Numbered from the stretch's first letter, positions 1 to 12,187 are shown. The stretch: DNA of 64,000 bases from Nematostella vectensis (GCF_932526225.1 NC_064041.1:8988313-9052312); one strand, 5' to 3'. Made by a program: numbers and translations. Notes: generated from the sequence alone by a model not told the origin.

Positions 1-3000
1 AGGTTCCTCGAAGCCTGCATGGTAAGTTATGATATAATTTGAGCAAGTCCATATTCCCTTAAAGAAATCCTTTATATACTTATGGTGGGATCCAAGCTTC
101 ACAAGAACGCGAAAAGCATTAGGAAAGAAGAAAAAAAAGCGAAAATATGGAACAAAGTAAAAATTCCGCCTTCTAACAAGGAACTAACAAAACAATTAGC
201 ACCATTTCTTTGACAATCCTCAAACCTTCGATAAAGCAATGAATACCCAAGCCCATATCCAGGATTTTGGGCTTGTTTACACATTATCTCATCGGTTACT
301 TGTCATACCAAGCAGGAGTAGCTGTGTGGAAAAGTGGAGAGGCGAGGCAAGAAAGGGGGGGGGGGGGGTATTAAGGCAAACACATCTACAAAATGGAAAC
401 ATTTGTGACATGAAATATTAATGGGATATTTCTTAGAGCTTTTCGAAATGCAAAACAGCCTTACGTGTTTTGCTCCAGTACAAAGTTTCTTATCCAACCC
501 TTCCCTCCCACTCAAAACCAATAAGCCAGTTAACATCAGCCTCCCTATTCAAGACGCTGGACTACGCTGCTCTAACGGTTTATGGTTCATATGCTCTGCA
601 GTTATAAGTATGGTGGCATTTATGAGCTGAATCTTCATGCTGCTGACGAGACTGGGCATGGTATGTCCTTTTGTGTGATTCCATAAAATGTATTATTGGG
701 GGTGGGGTGGGTCTGAAGAAATTACATCCGTGAGGGAGTGGAAGGGGGCATAGATCTTATTGTTATTGTTTTCTTGGACCCCGATTTACAATATTTATCA
801 TCAAAGATAAATATGTGTAAGGTTTTCGTATGATTTCCTTGCCAAAATGTGTTTATTTTTTAGAGTTTCACATCCAAGTTTTCGGGTTCCACACCCGGGG
901 AAGGGGGGGGGGGGGGGGGGGTATCCGACATCAAACGGACGGGGATCATCCTCGGGACTTTTGGAAAACAACCCTAAAAGATACTAAAATAGGATACCTC
1001 GAACAAACGTAAATAATTTGTAATAAAAACATAACAAACAAATCATTGTTAAGCTCGCGATCAATTATTGTCCCGTGGGTTGTGCGATTTTTTCGCTGGT
1101 TAGTGATTTAAAAACACCAATTGACACGTTTTAATGCTCTTTCATAAGCTACAAGTTAGATGAGTCATCCTTTTTTTTTTTTGGTTATTTACTAGCTCGA
1201 GAATTTTATAGATCTATGTCATAGTATTTCACTATACCGACCTCCCGGTTGATGAATTACCAAATTCAAGTTAATAACTAACAAAGGAATCGAGTATTCA
1301 CCAAGTGTTATTACAATGAGCCTTTGTTCGTAGCCCTAAGGCCCCGTAAGAAGGCCGTGGACACGTCCAATATGTATGTACGAGGAGAAGAGAATCTCAA
1401 GGGGTGGAGACCCAAGGGGCCCTCACTGATAGATGAACACCAGAAACAGCTTGATAGATTCGACAGAATTTTAGAGGTAAGGGTGTTAGTGTTGCCCTAC
1501 TTCTACTGATGATAATGGTGAAGCTAATGACGATGATTAAGAAAATCAAGCAGTTGCGTTCTCTTGCGCTTACTCCACAGGTAGCCCAAGCTCTTTATTT
1601 GTCCCTTTTGATATTGACAGTAAGCATAGGGCGAAAAAAAAATTGTGAAAAATAAAAAAAAAACACTTGTTAAAAGGACGTGTGTAGTCTAGTGTTGTGT
1701 TTATGTTTACTTTTTGCTTGTTCTCTGGCCGTATTATAGTACCTTTTTTTATTCAATATTCACGATTTGAACTCTAACCAGAACAAAGTGGAACACACAC
1801 GTCTTTTCAACAAGTTTCTATTTTTCTTTTTCACTAATTATTTTTTCGCCCTATGTTTATTGTAAATATCAATAGGGACAAATAAAGAGCTTGGGCTACC
1901 TGTGCTTCCGCTTGCGCTTATTTTCTAGTGAAAATCGGAAAACTGCGTGCGTTCCGCTTGCGCTCACGTCAAAGTGAGAACCAACCTTAACACGTTAAAT
2001 ACGGTTAGGGTATGGTAATTATGGTGATCGTGGTGATTGTGATGATGATTATGATGATAATCGAGGGGATAAGATTTGGAGAATCGTAATGGTTATGGTA
2101 GTGTTGGTGGTATTTGTGATGGTGATTTTGATGATGAAGTTTATAGATTCCGTTTTTGCGATGATGCACGCATCCTATAAGCCAAAGACTGGTGCTTCTT
2201 TTGCGGAGTTGTGTAGTCAAGTTCCCCTTCATACGCATTGGCCTGCTGTGGCCCGCCAGTCTGTGGCATTCTGAATAGGTGCGCAACATCGTGAAAACAG
2301 TCTATTGGTGATAGCAATTGTTTGCCGAAAAATACAATAAAAGAACCTTTGTTCTTTTTCCAAGGTTTGCAAAGCCCGTCACATCCTTAGCCTCGCTGAC
2401 AATCTCAGATCCTCCCCCACTTCCAGCCCGGCCACGCCCAATCTTCAAGAACTCTTCTCCCCCTCGAGCTGCGACTCAGGTGGCCTCAGTCGCTACTCTC
2501 TAGCGTCCTCCTGCTTGTCTGTTTGTCCGCTCTCGGTAGGCAATTCCCCAGAACAGTATAACAAAGCCTGTCCTGACCAGCAGTCCCTCGTCACAAAGGT
2601 AGCTCTGCGTACTTGTATTTGTACGTCTGTTTTAATTGAGTTTTTCATTTTTTCATTTTGTTTATGGGGCACTGTGTGGCGTTGGTTCACCATTTGCTCA
2701 TCAGCATCAGTATCATTGATAATAATAATAATGATCATCATCATCACCATCTTTATCATCTCCTATTTATCCTTTTGATCATCTACACTATTAGAACCAC
2801 CATCATCATCATCATCATCATCGTCGTCATCGTCATCATCATCGTCGTCATCATCATCGTCATCATCATCATCGTCATCATCATCATCATCATCGTCGTC
2901 GTCGTCATCATCATCGTCATCATCATCATCGTCATCATCATCGTCATCATCATCATCATCATCATCGTCATCATCATCATCAGCAGCAGCCATCACTTCT

Positions 3001-6000
3001 GTGATTCCATGTTCCATGTATATACCCATTAGTAATCTCAAAGTTAATTTGCATTTTCTTATTTGAATGAAATTAGCCTTACGTTTTCTGCTGCTGCGTT
3101 GAGTGTTTAGTAGGGGGGGGGGGGGGGTGTCTGCTAATCCTTGTCCTTTCTCTGAGCATTTAGACAGGATCGCGCCTACACAGTGCCCCCTTTTTATTAT
3201 TTTGCTTATCTTTTGTGTTATCTTTTGTTGCGGGTGCCGTCCCCACGGCAACCCGATAATTCTGTCGTCTTTGCACCACTCGACGCATGCGTAGTCGCGT
3301 GTTATTATCGCTAACTCACCTTTCATCTTCCATTTTCTCATCTGGTTTCATATAGGATTGTCATTGGCTGCCCTTCTCCCCCTTCTCTCTTAATGAAAAT
3401 ATTAGAAGAAATGCACCTATCATATGTTATAATGCGTGATTTTTGGCTTGAGTGCCCGATGTGATGAGAGGGCAACCACGAAACAGGCTTGTAGGGATGA
3501 AAAAGTAGTTTATGTATTTTTCCAAACATCAAGATATATCATATGTTATATATTTTTATATATTATATATATATATATATATCATTTATGGTTCTTATTT
3601 TTTGGATTTAGTGAAATCACTCTCGTCAAGATATTATCTGTCTTGTCCAAAATAAGTTGGCTTATAACTTGGAAGATATCATTATCAAGAAATATCGAAA
3701 TGACTTGAGAGCTGAAAACACTCTCAACTTTATTAAATACATCTAAATAAAAAGAAATAAGTGTTAATAAGAAGTCTTCTCTATGATCTGAGTTTTTTCT
3801 GCTCTTTCTCTGCCCGGTGACTACTAAAGTTAACTAAATTTTTTAACATTTGCTCGTGAACGGTGTCCTTTGCTTTTATCCTCAGTGTCTTCAGCTGTTG
3901 ACGAGAAGGGGATGCATGAAAAACTTCGAACAAATTGTGGGTGGACAAAATGAACAAATTCTGTTTATGATAGAAAACTCATCGTACGTTATGGTTGAGG
4001 ATTTGTAACAAAGTGCACCGAACGTTCATGGAACTTTCAATGCGCTATTCAATTCTTATGACTGGGTAAAACAGTTATTGCGCTGCCTGTAAGAATGAAA
4101 TAATAATAGCTATTTTGTCTTCATTTCCCAATGATGCTCTGTACATTCCCATGATGATAATGGATTTTAATCGTTTTATTTTGCTCAGGTCTTTTTTTTG
4201 CATTCTACTGAATGCATTAAAATAGGGATAATTAGACCTGAAGATAATCTGTCACAGAGATAGTCGTGTAAACGAGGGTTTCCCATTATACACTCGTTTG
4301 GTTTCATAAGAACATTTAATAAGAACGGCTAGCCTGAACTTTCGCTAAACACATGTCGAGTCTCAGAAAGCAGTAAAATAATGTTTTGTTAAAATATTTG
4401 TTTTGTTTTGTTAGTTTGATGCGTTATAAAATGAAGAACCAAAATGTTTTCATAATAGCAAAGGTTTAAAGGTTTTATTTTAAAACTGCTATCTTTATTG
4501 ATCATTTGTACAATTCTCTTCTAATAATTTGGTATTATATTTATATGCACTGGTCTTGTGATACTTAATGGTTACCTACAGATTGGGAGCTCTCCTGCTT
4601 CAAGCTCAAGAAGTCTCAGTTCAGCCGACGATGACCGTCGAGCTGACCTGTACTTGCCAGACATGCGGGAAGTGCGGAAAAAGTAAGCCCAACATTCGTC
4701 AGACCCCCCCTGACTCCCCCCTTTTCCTTTCTTCATAGAGAGAGAGTTTTAGTAGGGACAACGATTTTAAAGACGCGAATAAAGAAAAACACGTCCACGC
4801 TAAGCACTCAATTATAATTTTATTAAAGACCACTGGAGTTCATACGTCTAAGGAAGCAAAACTTGTTTCTACTTGTTTTTACTTGTTTCTACTTGTTTCT
4901 ACCTGTTTCTACTTGTTACTACTTGTTTCTACTTGTTTCTACTTGTTTTTACTTGTTTCTACTTGTTTCTACTTGTTACTACTTGTTTCTACTTGTTTCT
5001 ACTTGTTACTACTTGTTTCTACTTGTTTCTACTTGTTTCTACTTGTTTCTACTTGTTTCTCCTTGTTTTTACTTGTTTTTACTTGTTTCTACTTGTTACT
5101 ACTTGTTTCTACTTGTTTCTACTTGTTTCTACTTGTTTCTACTTATTTCTACTTGTTTCTACTTGTTTCTACTTGTTTCTACTTGTTACTACTTGTTTCT
5201 ACTTGTTTCTACTTGTTTCTACTTGTTCCTACTTTAGCGAACGCAGATTGTTGTATTTGCAGAGCATATACGTCCCCGTCCTCGCTAGTCCGTGAAACGT
5301 GTTGTTTTCTTGTCGTGGTTTGAAGAACAAGTGTTAGAATGCATTGCCACGTGCTGGCTTTGAATCTCCTTATATTTTCTGCCGTAGCCTTTCCAACAAT
5401 TTTCTATTATTAGTAAAAGTAGCTCGACACTTGTCTGAAATTCATCTTAACTGTGCAACCAGAGTGCTCGTTAGATTTGTTGTTGCCAATAAACATAGGT
5501 TGTCCGTCGTCATAAAGTTATATACCCCTCTTCTTGACAACAATATATGTTAAGTCATTGCTGCAACTGATTAATCATAATTAATTGCCATTATCTTTTG
5601 TCCTTCCCTTATCTCTAGTTCTTACCTTCTCACCATAGCATTGACTCTCCCCAGTCCCGTTGTATCAAGCAAAGGCTATCTCTACATCATGGAGGACAAT
5701 TCCCACCCTCCCTCTCCCCCTTCTCACCATAGCATTGACTCTCCCCAGTCCCGTTGTATCCAGCAAAGGCTATCTGTACATCATGGAGGACAATTCTTGT
5801 CGATGGAAGCGCTGCTATGTGGTGAGTACAATAGCGCTTAGTCACGTGATCTAACGAGCCAATAAGATTTTGTTCTGATGACGTCATGATGTATTTTAGG
5901 TTGTGCGGAAGCCCTACGTCCTTTTCTACACCCACGAACACGATCCGGTAAGGGAGTACTCATTTAATACACCGAGGGGAGGGGAGGGGGGGGAGGGAAG

Positions 6001-8011
6001 ATATTAGGGGGGGGGGGGGGGGGGGTTCTCCGAACATTTTTAACCACCAAAAGGAAGGGCTTCGAAAAAAAATGTCCTCTAAGGGAAAGGTAAAAAAAAT
6101 TTGGAGTTCTATAAGGGTGGTGGTGGTGTGTGTGTGTGTGTGGGGGGGGGGGGGCACTGAAAAAAATGTTTACAATGAAAGAGGGGCTCTGAAATTTTAA
6201 GGTGTCTTGAGTAAAAATCTTCCCTCCCCCCCTCGGTGTAATTAATAAACACTCCCTAAGGAAGAGTCTTTCTTGTTGTACTTGAACATCAGATCTAAAA
6301 GTGCATGTTTGTATATTTAAAGAAAAATATAGTTCCTGGTTAAAAAAATTGTTTTGTGCTCTCCTAAATCACAGATTGAATATTTTGTCATCAATCTACG
6401 AAATGCCAAAGTGGACTGCTCTGAAGACATGGCCAAACAATCGGTGAGAACGGGCTTGCTTTATACCAACAATGATGTAACATTTTTAGATGAAAAGGTC
6501 ACTCGTACTTAGTAAAGAAAAAAATGACAAAGTAAATTTTCCTTTAAGCCGCCAGTAAAATGTATGGTCCTTTTATATATGGGCAAAATAAAATCTTCAA
6601 CCGATTTTGGCCGATATTGCTGATATGGTGTTTTAGCATATGGCTACGATAGTACGCGCGCTGTGATTTGCTAATGGTAGTCGTGAAATTCCTGTATTGC
6701 CCGTCTCTGAGAGGGCATTACGGAATTCCGTATTGCCCTACGAAAAAATTTCACAATCTTCTGTTTGTTGAATTTTTTCGACCTTCAAACAGCAAAATGA
6801 GCGACAGCGAACATTCGAGTAGCAAATTCTAACACCCAGAAGAAACAGAAATGTTTAATCAGCGGGCCGTCTTTTTCCGTATTCGGAGCGGGACATTTCG
6901 TGAGCTTTTTTGTGTTGCTTTGTTCGTTTGCACGAATTTCGCTAAAACAAAATCGACCAAAAAACCAAAGCCACCAAAAAAAAAACAAGAAACAAACAGG
7001 TCTTAAAGTTGATAATGTGAGAGGACGAGCACTTTGAGTCGGAGTTTTATTATCCTGAAGAGACTGAAGAAGAAAATTTTGAAGACCCAGAAAAGTCCCC
7101 TTTCGATTAGTACTGCCTGTTATTTGTAAATGCAATATTTCCATCAAATCATAAAGCAGCACAAAGCGATTTGCGATTGATTTTCCTTCAAAAGTTTGTT
7201 CTCTACATACCGTGGAGTTTTAGTATTAAACAGTCCATTCATGATCAACCACCTATGATAAAACCTGTAGCTTCCAAAAGGTGCAAATAGTAGCCCGAAA
7301 AGTCGTCCAGTAGTAACTTTTGTTGATCTTTTCACTCATTTACATTTTTGATTTGGCAGCGCGCGAGTGTTTCTTGTTTTCCCGCCTTTTTGAAATCGAT
7401 CGATAAACTAATCGACATTCGCGCGAAATCGAAAGTTGATTTGTTTTCTGGTCATTTCTTTAAAAAGCCATATAATAAACAACTTACTAACCTCGACCGT
7501 TCGGTCATACCGGGAAATATCAAACCTCGGCTTTGGCGCATCGACCTCGCAAAGTCTCGGTCGATACGCCAAAGCCTCAGTATGATATTTCCCGGCATGA
7601 CCTCACTCTCGGTTAGTAAGTAGTTATTATTATTTTAATTAATAAATGAATTTCCATGCTCATCTATACCTGTCTGTCCTTCTTCCTCAGACCTGTACTA
7701 TATTCTCCATTAGGACTCGTCAAGGACGCTTCCTTTTACAGACTCAATCCGATAGGGAGGATGAGGTCCATGAATGGTTGTACGCTCTCGACCCCTTACT
7801 AATGGGGACCATAAGGTTAGCTTATCAAAAACTAGATCTCAGAGGTCCATGAACTGTTTTACGCGAGTATGGTTTAACCCCGATGGATTTGTCTTTTGTT
7901 TACTTATTTATATCTTTATTTATTTATTTTGATAATATGAAATATCGTTTATTTATTATTTATTTTTATAACAGGTCTAAGCGGTCCAGTCTTCGACGAG
8001 GAGCTAGGTAA
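1..8011 (+). CDS. KIF1A: KIF1A/KIF1B/unc-104-like kinesin-3, C-terminal part (5' end outside window)
   Basis: Plus-end-directed kinesin-3 motor that carries vesicle precursors along microtubules; only the tail is in the window. Phase-consistent exons: 1-21, 602-660, 1334-1476, 2365-2535, 4582-4682, 5749-5821, 5900-5947, 6375-6443, 7691-7815, 7975-8011 (stop TAA at 8009). They give 281 residues. Early exons carry the family block YVRGEENLKGWRP before the Lx2EVxKxRH-type segment. Exons from 5749 encode a PH domain (PVVSSKGYLYIMED, then RWKRCYVVVRKPYVLFY, then VHEWLYALDPLLMGTIRSK), matching the KIF1 tail that ends in GTIRSK. In KIF1 proteins this PH domain binds phosphoinositides on cargo vesicles. 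A possible polyadenylation signal AATAAA lies at 8337-8342. A 94-bp duplication precedes the 5749 exon (see findings). Identity is firm; the choice between KIF1A and KIF1B is not meaningful here. Confidence 0.9.
2015..2150. repeat. GAT/GGT-rich simple repeat in kinesin intron
   Basis: Irregular trinucleotide-like GAT, GGT and ATG runs. Open frames over it are repeat artefacts. Confidence 0.6.
2717..2992. repeat. (ATC/GTC)n microsatellite in kinesin intron
   Basis: About 270 bases of CAT/CGT trinucleotides. It reads as poly-Asp or poly-Met on the minus strand and Ile/Val runs on the plus strand; there is no gene. Confidence 0.9.
4862..5234 (+). repeat. 10-bp minisatellite (ACTTGTTTCT)n, about 37 copies
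   Basis: Unit ACTTGTTTCT with single-base variants (TTACT, TTTTT, CTCCT). It lies in the kinesin intron between the exons at 4582 and 5749. Three long overlapping open frames of LFLLVSTCFY type are artefacts of the stop-free repeat. Confidence 0.95.
5631..5724 (+). repeat. 94-bp tandem duplication of acceptor plus exon start in the kinesin gene
   Basis: The intron end and first ~50 coding bases of the exon at 5749 occur twice, offset by 94 bases (copy 1 acceptor ends at 5654, copy 2 at 5748). Copy 1 has no donor and 94 is not a multiple of three, so using its acceptor shifts frame and ends in a premature stop. I treat copy 2 as the true exon because it continues into the conserved RWKRCYV segment and has a GTGAGT donor. 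Confidence 0.8.
5995..6150. repeat. Poly-G and GT-rich low-complexity intron segment
   Basis: Runs of G (17 near 6008-6025, further runs near 6140) with a short TG run, in the kinesin intron. Confidence 0.8.
7472..7631. mobile_element. Foldback MITE, about 160 bp, in kinesin intron
   Basis: Two long inverted arms around a short loop. The left arm reads acttactaacc then gtcataccgggaaatatcaaac and ggctttggcg; the right arm is its near reverse complement, ending in ggttagtaagtagtt. Related sequence occurs at 50610-50887. The flanks are AT-rich, with taataa / ttatta on either side. Confidence 0.8.
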
Positions 8012-9129
8012 CATCTAGGCAACAGGTAAAACAACTACTCCAACAAGATTCTAATCCGTGGTCAGCAAATAGTTCTTATTTAAAAAACGCCGACCAGCCA
8101 CTCTTGTTATTGTTTACTTCGAGAAATACAACAGTCTATTTGCAAGATAGTAACCATGCAAATAACCATCCAAAGTAGTCCGATATCGAGTTAGCACATT
8201 GGATTAAAAGTATCTTAAAGTTTATCGCTTGAATTAGCCGATGGAAATGGATTCTTTGTGTGACTTGGGATTTTGCAGAAGTGTAAAATGGCGGCTTGAT
8301 TGGCCTTCACTTACCATTTTGAGCCCCCTCCCCAAGAATAAATAGATTTATTGAACATTATAACAGTCCATGCATCTTCTAAGAACCTACTTGTTCTAAG
8401 AACCGACTTGTACATTTCAGGTTTAGTTGCGCGGACTGTGCCCTGGCATAGCAGCATATAGGCTACACTGTAACTTTCGGGGAAAAATAGAATCTTACAA
8501 TTAATATTATTCCTGTTAAAGGAATATTCAAAGAGTATTAAGGAATTTTCAATTGTTTCATTAGAAAAGTTTAATTAAACATCTTTTTAAGAAAAAATTG
8601 ATAGGTATTTATTGTATTATAACATTTGATGGATACATTTATAATCTAGTGTGTATTTTTGTATCAAAAATGCTTACAAATATTTCCCAAATTTAAAACG
8701 GGAAAGTTAAAATATTAGGTGTTATGGAAGGTGTCTAAAATAATTTGCAATAAAGAATTAAGCGAGTGTATTTCATGTATCATATATTTCATGTACCTCA
8801 AATTGTACTTTTGGGACTCCTGTCACTAACCTAGCGGAACGTAGCCACGTCGAGTACCCACCATAAGACCCCCCCCCCCCCCCACTTGAAATTGTACATT
8901 GGAGAATTAAACCCGATTCAACGTTGTAATTTTTATCTATCCATCATTTCTAGAAGTCATGTACATTGCTTTCTAAAAAAGAAATACCTTGTTGTATATA
9001 CGCCCAGGGCGCGCATATTCAGAATTTGACGACCTGTTTTTTTTTTTTTCACTTTCTGTAGTCTTCGAAACTCTTGATTGTATCAAGGATGACTGGAGAG
9101 CAATGCTTAGGGTAGAGGAGGGCGATTAC
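8012..9129. other. Intergenic interval between convergent kinesin and GAREM-like genes
   Basis: Holds the probable kinesin 3' UTR (AATAAA at 8337 and again near 8748) and the downstream side of the GAREM-like gene. A C-tract lies at 8871-8884. No coding signal seen. Confidence 0.6.
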
Positions 9130-11634
9130 TTACTTGTCATGCTCTCTCACCGTAGGCACCCAACCTTCTTTAATAAGTTTCAGCAACTTCTTCCTTTCAA
9201 GTACATTATCAATTTTAAGGCAAATAAGCACCTCTTCGTCCAAATCTAAAAATAAATTGCCATCAACCCTCTCTCTCCGTAGAGCATCCACGTACGTATC
9301 GTTGATTCCTAACCGATTCTTCAAGAACGCAGCTAATTCATTCACATTCAAATCTCTTATGTTCTGAGTGATACCCCGTCCGAAATTAGTCCTTTTATCC
9401 GCGTTTAGTTCTGGCGGAAGTGATTCCACTTCTTCATACGATTGACTCCTTGTTGGTTTATGTGAGTTTCGTTCGCCTGGAAGATATCTTCTCAGTTTTG
9501 TTCCCATGCTGTTTGTTTTGCTTGAAAAACCTTTCTTCGCGTCGTTTCTCGTGGTCTTTTGGTTGTCGCTGGTGTCTGCAGGTTCTACTGTATCATCCGA
9601 TGCAAACATGGGCTCGTAGTCTAACGGATCAAAAGGCAAGTGGACGCTGATGCTTTTGGCCCTTCTGGTCTCGGTCATTCTAATGAATGCCCCATCTAAA
9701 GCCTCTCCCCCTTCTAAGGTGTTCATGTATATCTTATTTCTCTGCTCCAAAACATCTGAACTTTTCTGTTTTGTCTTGCGAAAACCTTTTAACTTTTTAA
9801 ATGTATCGAAACTTTGCTGAAAGCTTCCTTTCCTAGACACTGCCCCTTTTCCTTTAAGTCCATCCAGTTTGTTCAAGTATTCTGTTGATATTAAAGAGTC
9901 ATTGCTTTTTGAGTCACTAGATGAGCAGGTGCCACTTGACATTATCTCGTATGATTGCGAGTATGGTCTGTGGGGTTTATCCCTAACACCTTTTTCCGCG
10001 ACTGAGCGAGGAAACTCTTCGTCATGGGAACTGCGGGTAAATAGTCCGAATGCTGCTTCTACCATTGATCGTTTTGTCATGCTCGGTCTGTTAAGTTTAC
10101 TACTAACATTAACTTCTTTTATCGACTCAGTGGTCAATTCATCAGCGACCTTGCTGGTGGATAACCCGGACGCATCTGACAACGGTCGTTCTCTCGTCTT
10201 CAGTAGTGACAGTGGTTTACGTGAAGAACATTGTCCTAAAATTTTAATGTCCGATTCAGCTGTTGTATTGAAATGTATGTCATCTCTATGGCCAACGCAA
10301 TTTCCACTTTCTGTCTCGAACATTAGTTCTAAAGTCAGCTCCGAAGTTTCTGCGTTATCCATTGCTTCCGAATATACTAGAGTTGTAAGATCTTCGGCTG
10401 GCAATTCGTCTGTATCGAACCGCCTGTTTTTTCTCTCTGTATCGATGTTTATGTCTATCAAATTAATATTTAGCGTGGAATCTCCTGTTCCAGGAGCTGC
10501 AATTATAGGTTCTAACATGCATTTCCGTAGTGACGCGTTTTGTTCAGAATCAGATTGAATTGCTATCAAGACGCCTTGATCGTTCTGATCAACTTGGCTA
10601 GGTACGTTTCCTTGAGCGCCATTAGCAAATCCATGGATGGGTGACCGTGTTTTAAGCTGGGGTGGTATTTCAGTATAATTTTTTTCACATATCTCATCCT
10701 TTCTTATTGTGTAGACGTGTTTAGTCCATTGAATAATCCCATCTCCAGCATTCTCAATCATTGACAACGTCTCTCGACGGGCTTTAACATTACCTTGCTC
10801 AGAACTCTTTGTATTTTTTGCCTCTTCGACACTCAAATCATACACAACTTTTACGTCTATGCTAGCCGGGATCAGAACCACGTCATTGTTTGCTTCTCCT
10901 CTCTCAAGTTCTCTTTTTGGTCGAGCTATTACTTGTTTTTCTAACTTGACCGATTGTAAAGTTATTGGACCTAGTTTGTTAAAGGCAATAAACTCGTCGT
11001 TCGAAGTCTTTCGTAAGTGCAAAGTATTATCCAAAAATCGCACCTTGCAGGGCAGCTCACAGAACGCCAGGACCTCTTCAACAAATGGATCATGTCTCGG
11101 ACAACATTCGAGATTTTTAAACAAGGCTTTATAGTCCAATGGAATTGAAACAGTACTTTTTCTATTTTGTAGTACACATTCTAGTGAACCAGGATCGATT
11201 GTGTTTGACTTTATTTTGCAAGTGGGTTTCAAGATATCTCCCTTGCGTATTGATAGCCAAGGGTGAGCACTGGTGGCACGGAAGTAGCTCGAATGGTGCT
11301 CACTCATATACTCTATATCAGCTTGGTCTCTCTCGCTGATAACCTGAACTTGCGCTGTCGTGTTGACAGGAATATCGAACTCGAAGTGAGTCTCATCTTT
11401 TGCACATACTGTCTTCGTAATTTTGACGGCATACAAAGTGAAAACATCGTCTGAAGACAGTGACCATTCGTCTCCATCGTTATTATACACGCCTTCCGTG
11501 ATCTTTACCAACTGGGGAAGCGTTGATGTTTGAATGAATTCGCTAAACTGGTATTCATTTTCACTCCAAACACAGCAAGGTTCCGTGACTGAGCCTCTGC
11601 TATAGCCAAACCTGGACATCAATTTATCCGTCAT
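9130..11634 (-). CDS. GAREM1: GAREM-like adaptor (CABIT + SAM), intronless, 834 aa
   Basis: Predicted homologue of GRB2-associated regulator of MAPK/ERK signalling. The uninterrupted frame of 834 codons is close to the vertebrate GAREM length. The N-terminal ~300 residues look like the CABIT domain: FSEFIQTSTLPQLVKITEG, then a long beta-rich stretch. The middle is Ser/Thr-rich, with YLNK and YMNT sites that fit the pYxN motif bound by the GRB2 SH2 domain. The last ~70 residues are a SAM domain (LNVNELAAFLKNRLGI, then DGNLFLDLDEEVLICL, ending near KLIKEGW). The start is the ATG at 11634, the only upstream Met before the conserved block. Vertebrate GAREM genes have introns, so a single coding exon is notable, and retroposition in this lineage is possible. 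The family call rests on CABIT+SAM architecture and local motifs. Confidence 0.82.
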   Translation of the reverse strand: MTDKLMSRFGYSRGSVTEPCCVWSENEYQFSEFIQTSTLPQLVKITEGVYNNDGDEWSLSSDDVFTLYAVKITKTVCAKDETHFEFDIPVNTTAQVQVISERDQADIEYMSEHHSSYFRATSAHPWLSIRKGDILKPTCKIKSNTIDPGSLECVLQNRKSTVSIPLDYKALFKNLECCPRHDPFVEEVLAFCELPCKVRFLDNTLHLRKTSNDEFIAFNKLGPITLQSVKLEKQVIARPKRELERGEANNDVVLIPASIDVKVVYDLSVEEAKNTKSSEQGNVKARRETLSMIENAGDGIIQWTKHVYTIRKDEICEKNYTEIPPQLKTRSPIHGFANGAQGNVPSQVDQNDQGVLIAIQSDSEQNASLRKCMLEPIIAAPGTGDSTLNINLIDINIDTERKNRRFDTDELPAEDLTTLVYSEAMDNAETSELTLELMFETESGNCVGHRDDIHFNTTAESDIKILGQCSSRKPLSLLKTRERPLSDASGLSTSKVADELTTESIKEVNVSSKLNRPSMTKRSMVEAAFGLFTRSSHDEEFPRSVAEKGVRDKPHRPYSQSYEIMSSGTCSSSDSKSNDSLISTEYLNKLDGLKGKGAVSRKGSFQQSFDTFKKLKGFRKTKQKSSDVLEQRNKIYMNTLEGGEALDGAFIRMTETRRAKSISVHLPFDPLDYEPMFASDDTVEPADTSDNQKTTRNDAKKGFSSKTNSMGTKLRRYLPGERNSHKPTRSQSYEEVESLPPELNADKRTNFGRGITQNIRDLNVNELAAFLKNRLGINDTYVDALRRERVDGNLFLDLDEEVLICLKIDNVLERKKLLKLIKEGWVPTVREHDK

Positions 11635-12158
11635 TTTCCTTTTACGTTTCGCCTGAGTTGAAAAAACAGAGAGCTCACAACCGGAACACCATATGTTTAG
11701 AGGAGTAGGTATGCGAAGAAATGTTGATCAGACTTCAGAACTTTTAGTATTTAACGCTTGAGTTCCTCATTTGCGGAAGTAGAAATATCCATCCAAACAT
11801 ATTTTCAACTGCAGCTTGTAAATCAAGACTGTGTAGAGGTAAACTTACCCATTCCAGGTCGTGCTAAAAGCCATCACCAGATGACATCCAGTTTATAGCT
11901 TTTGTAATAATGGCAATTTTGTTTCAACGAATATTTCGTCGTATCATCAACCGTGACTGATTATTCAGTCTAAATCCAGTTTGTCTCACTTTAGAATAAT
12001 ATAAATGCTACAAAAACCAAAAAATCTTATTCAGAAAATTTTTCTTGTAGTAATTGGAAATTTTGGAAGGAAACTCTTGCGTAAAAATAGATTCGAGCAA
12101 ATAATTCCTTGATTGTTTTTTGGAAGCAATGACATTTCAATATAATTGTTACGTTTTT

Positions 12159-12187
12159 GTAGCTACTGCGCATGTGCGAGTAGCTAC
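12159..12187. promoter_or_regulatory. 29-bp near-perfect palindrome with NRF1-like core, upstream of GAREM-like gene
   Basis: GTAGCTACT - GCGCATGTGCG - AGTAGCTAC reads nearly the same on both strands. The core resembles the NRF1 site GCGCATGCGC with one change. It lies about 525 bases upstream of the GAREM-like start codon. A regulatory role is inferred. Confidence 0.4.

Noticed and set aside
2763-3341. Poly-Asp and poly-Met proteins
   Set aside because: Trinucleotide repeat in a kinesin intron; the same applies to the GAT runs at 32883-33697.
4863-5323. Three overlapping frames of LFLLVSTCFY-type repeats
   Set aside because: Product of the 10-bp minisatellite read in three frames; no splice or homology support.
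9869-10558. 229-codon plus-strand frame
   Set aside because: Antisense shadow of the GAREM-like coding exon with no motifs of its own.
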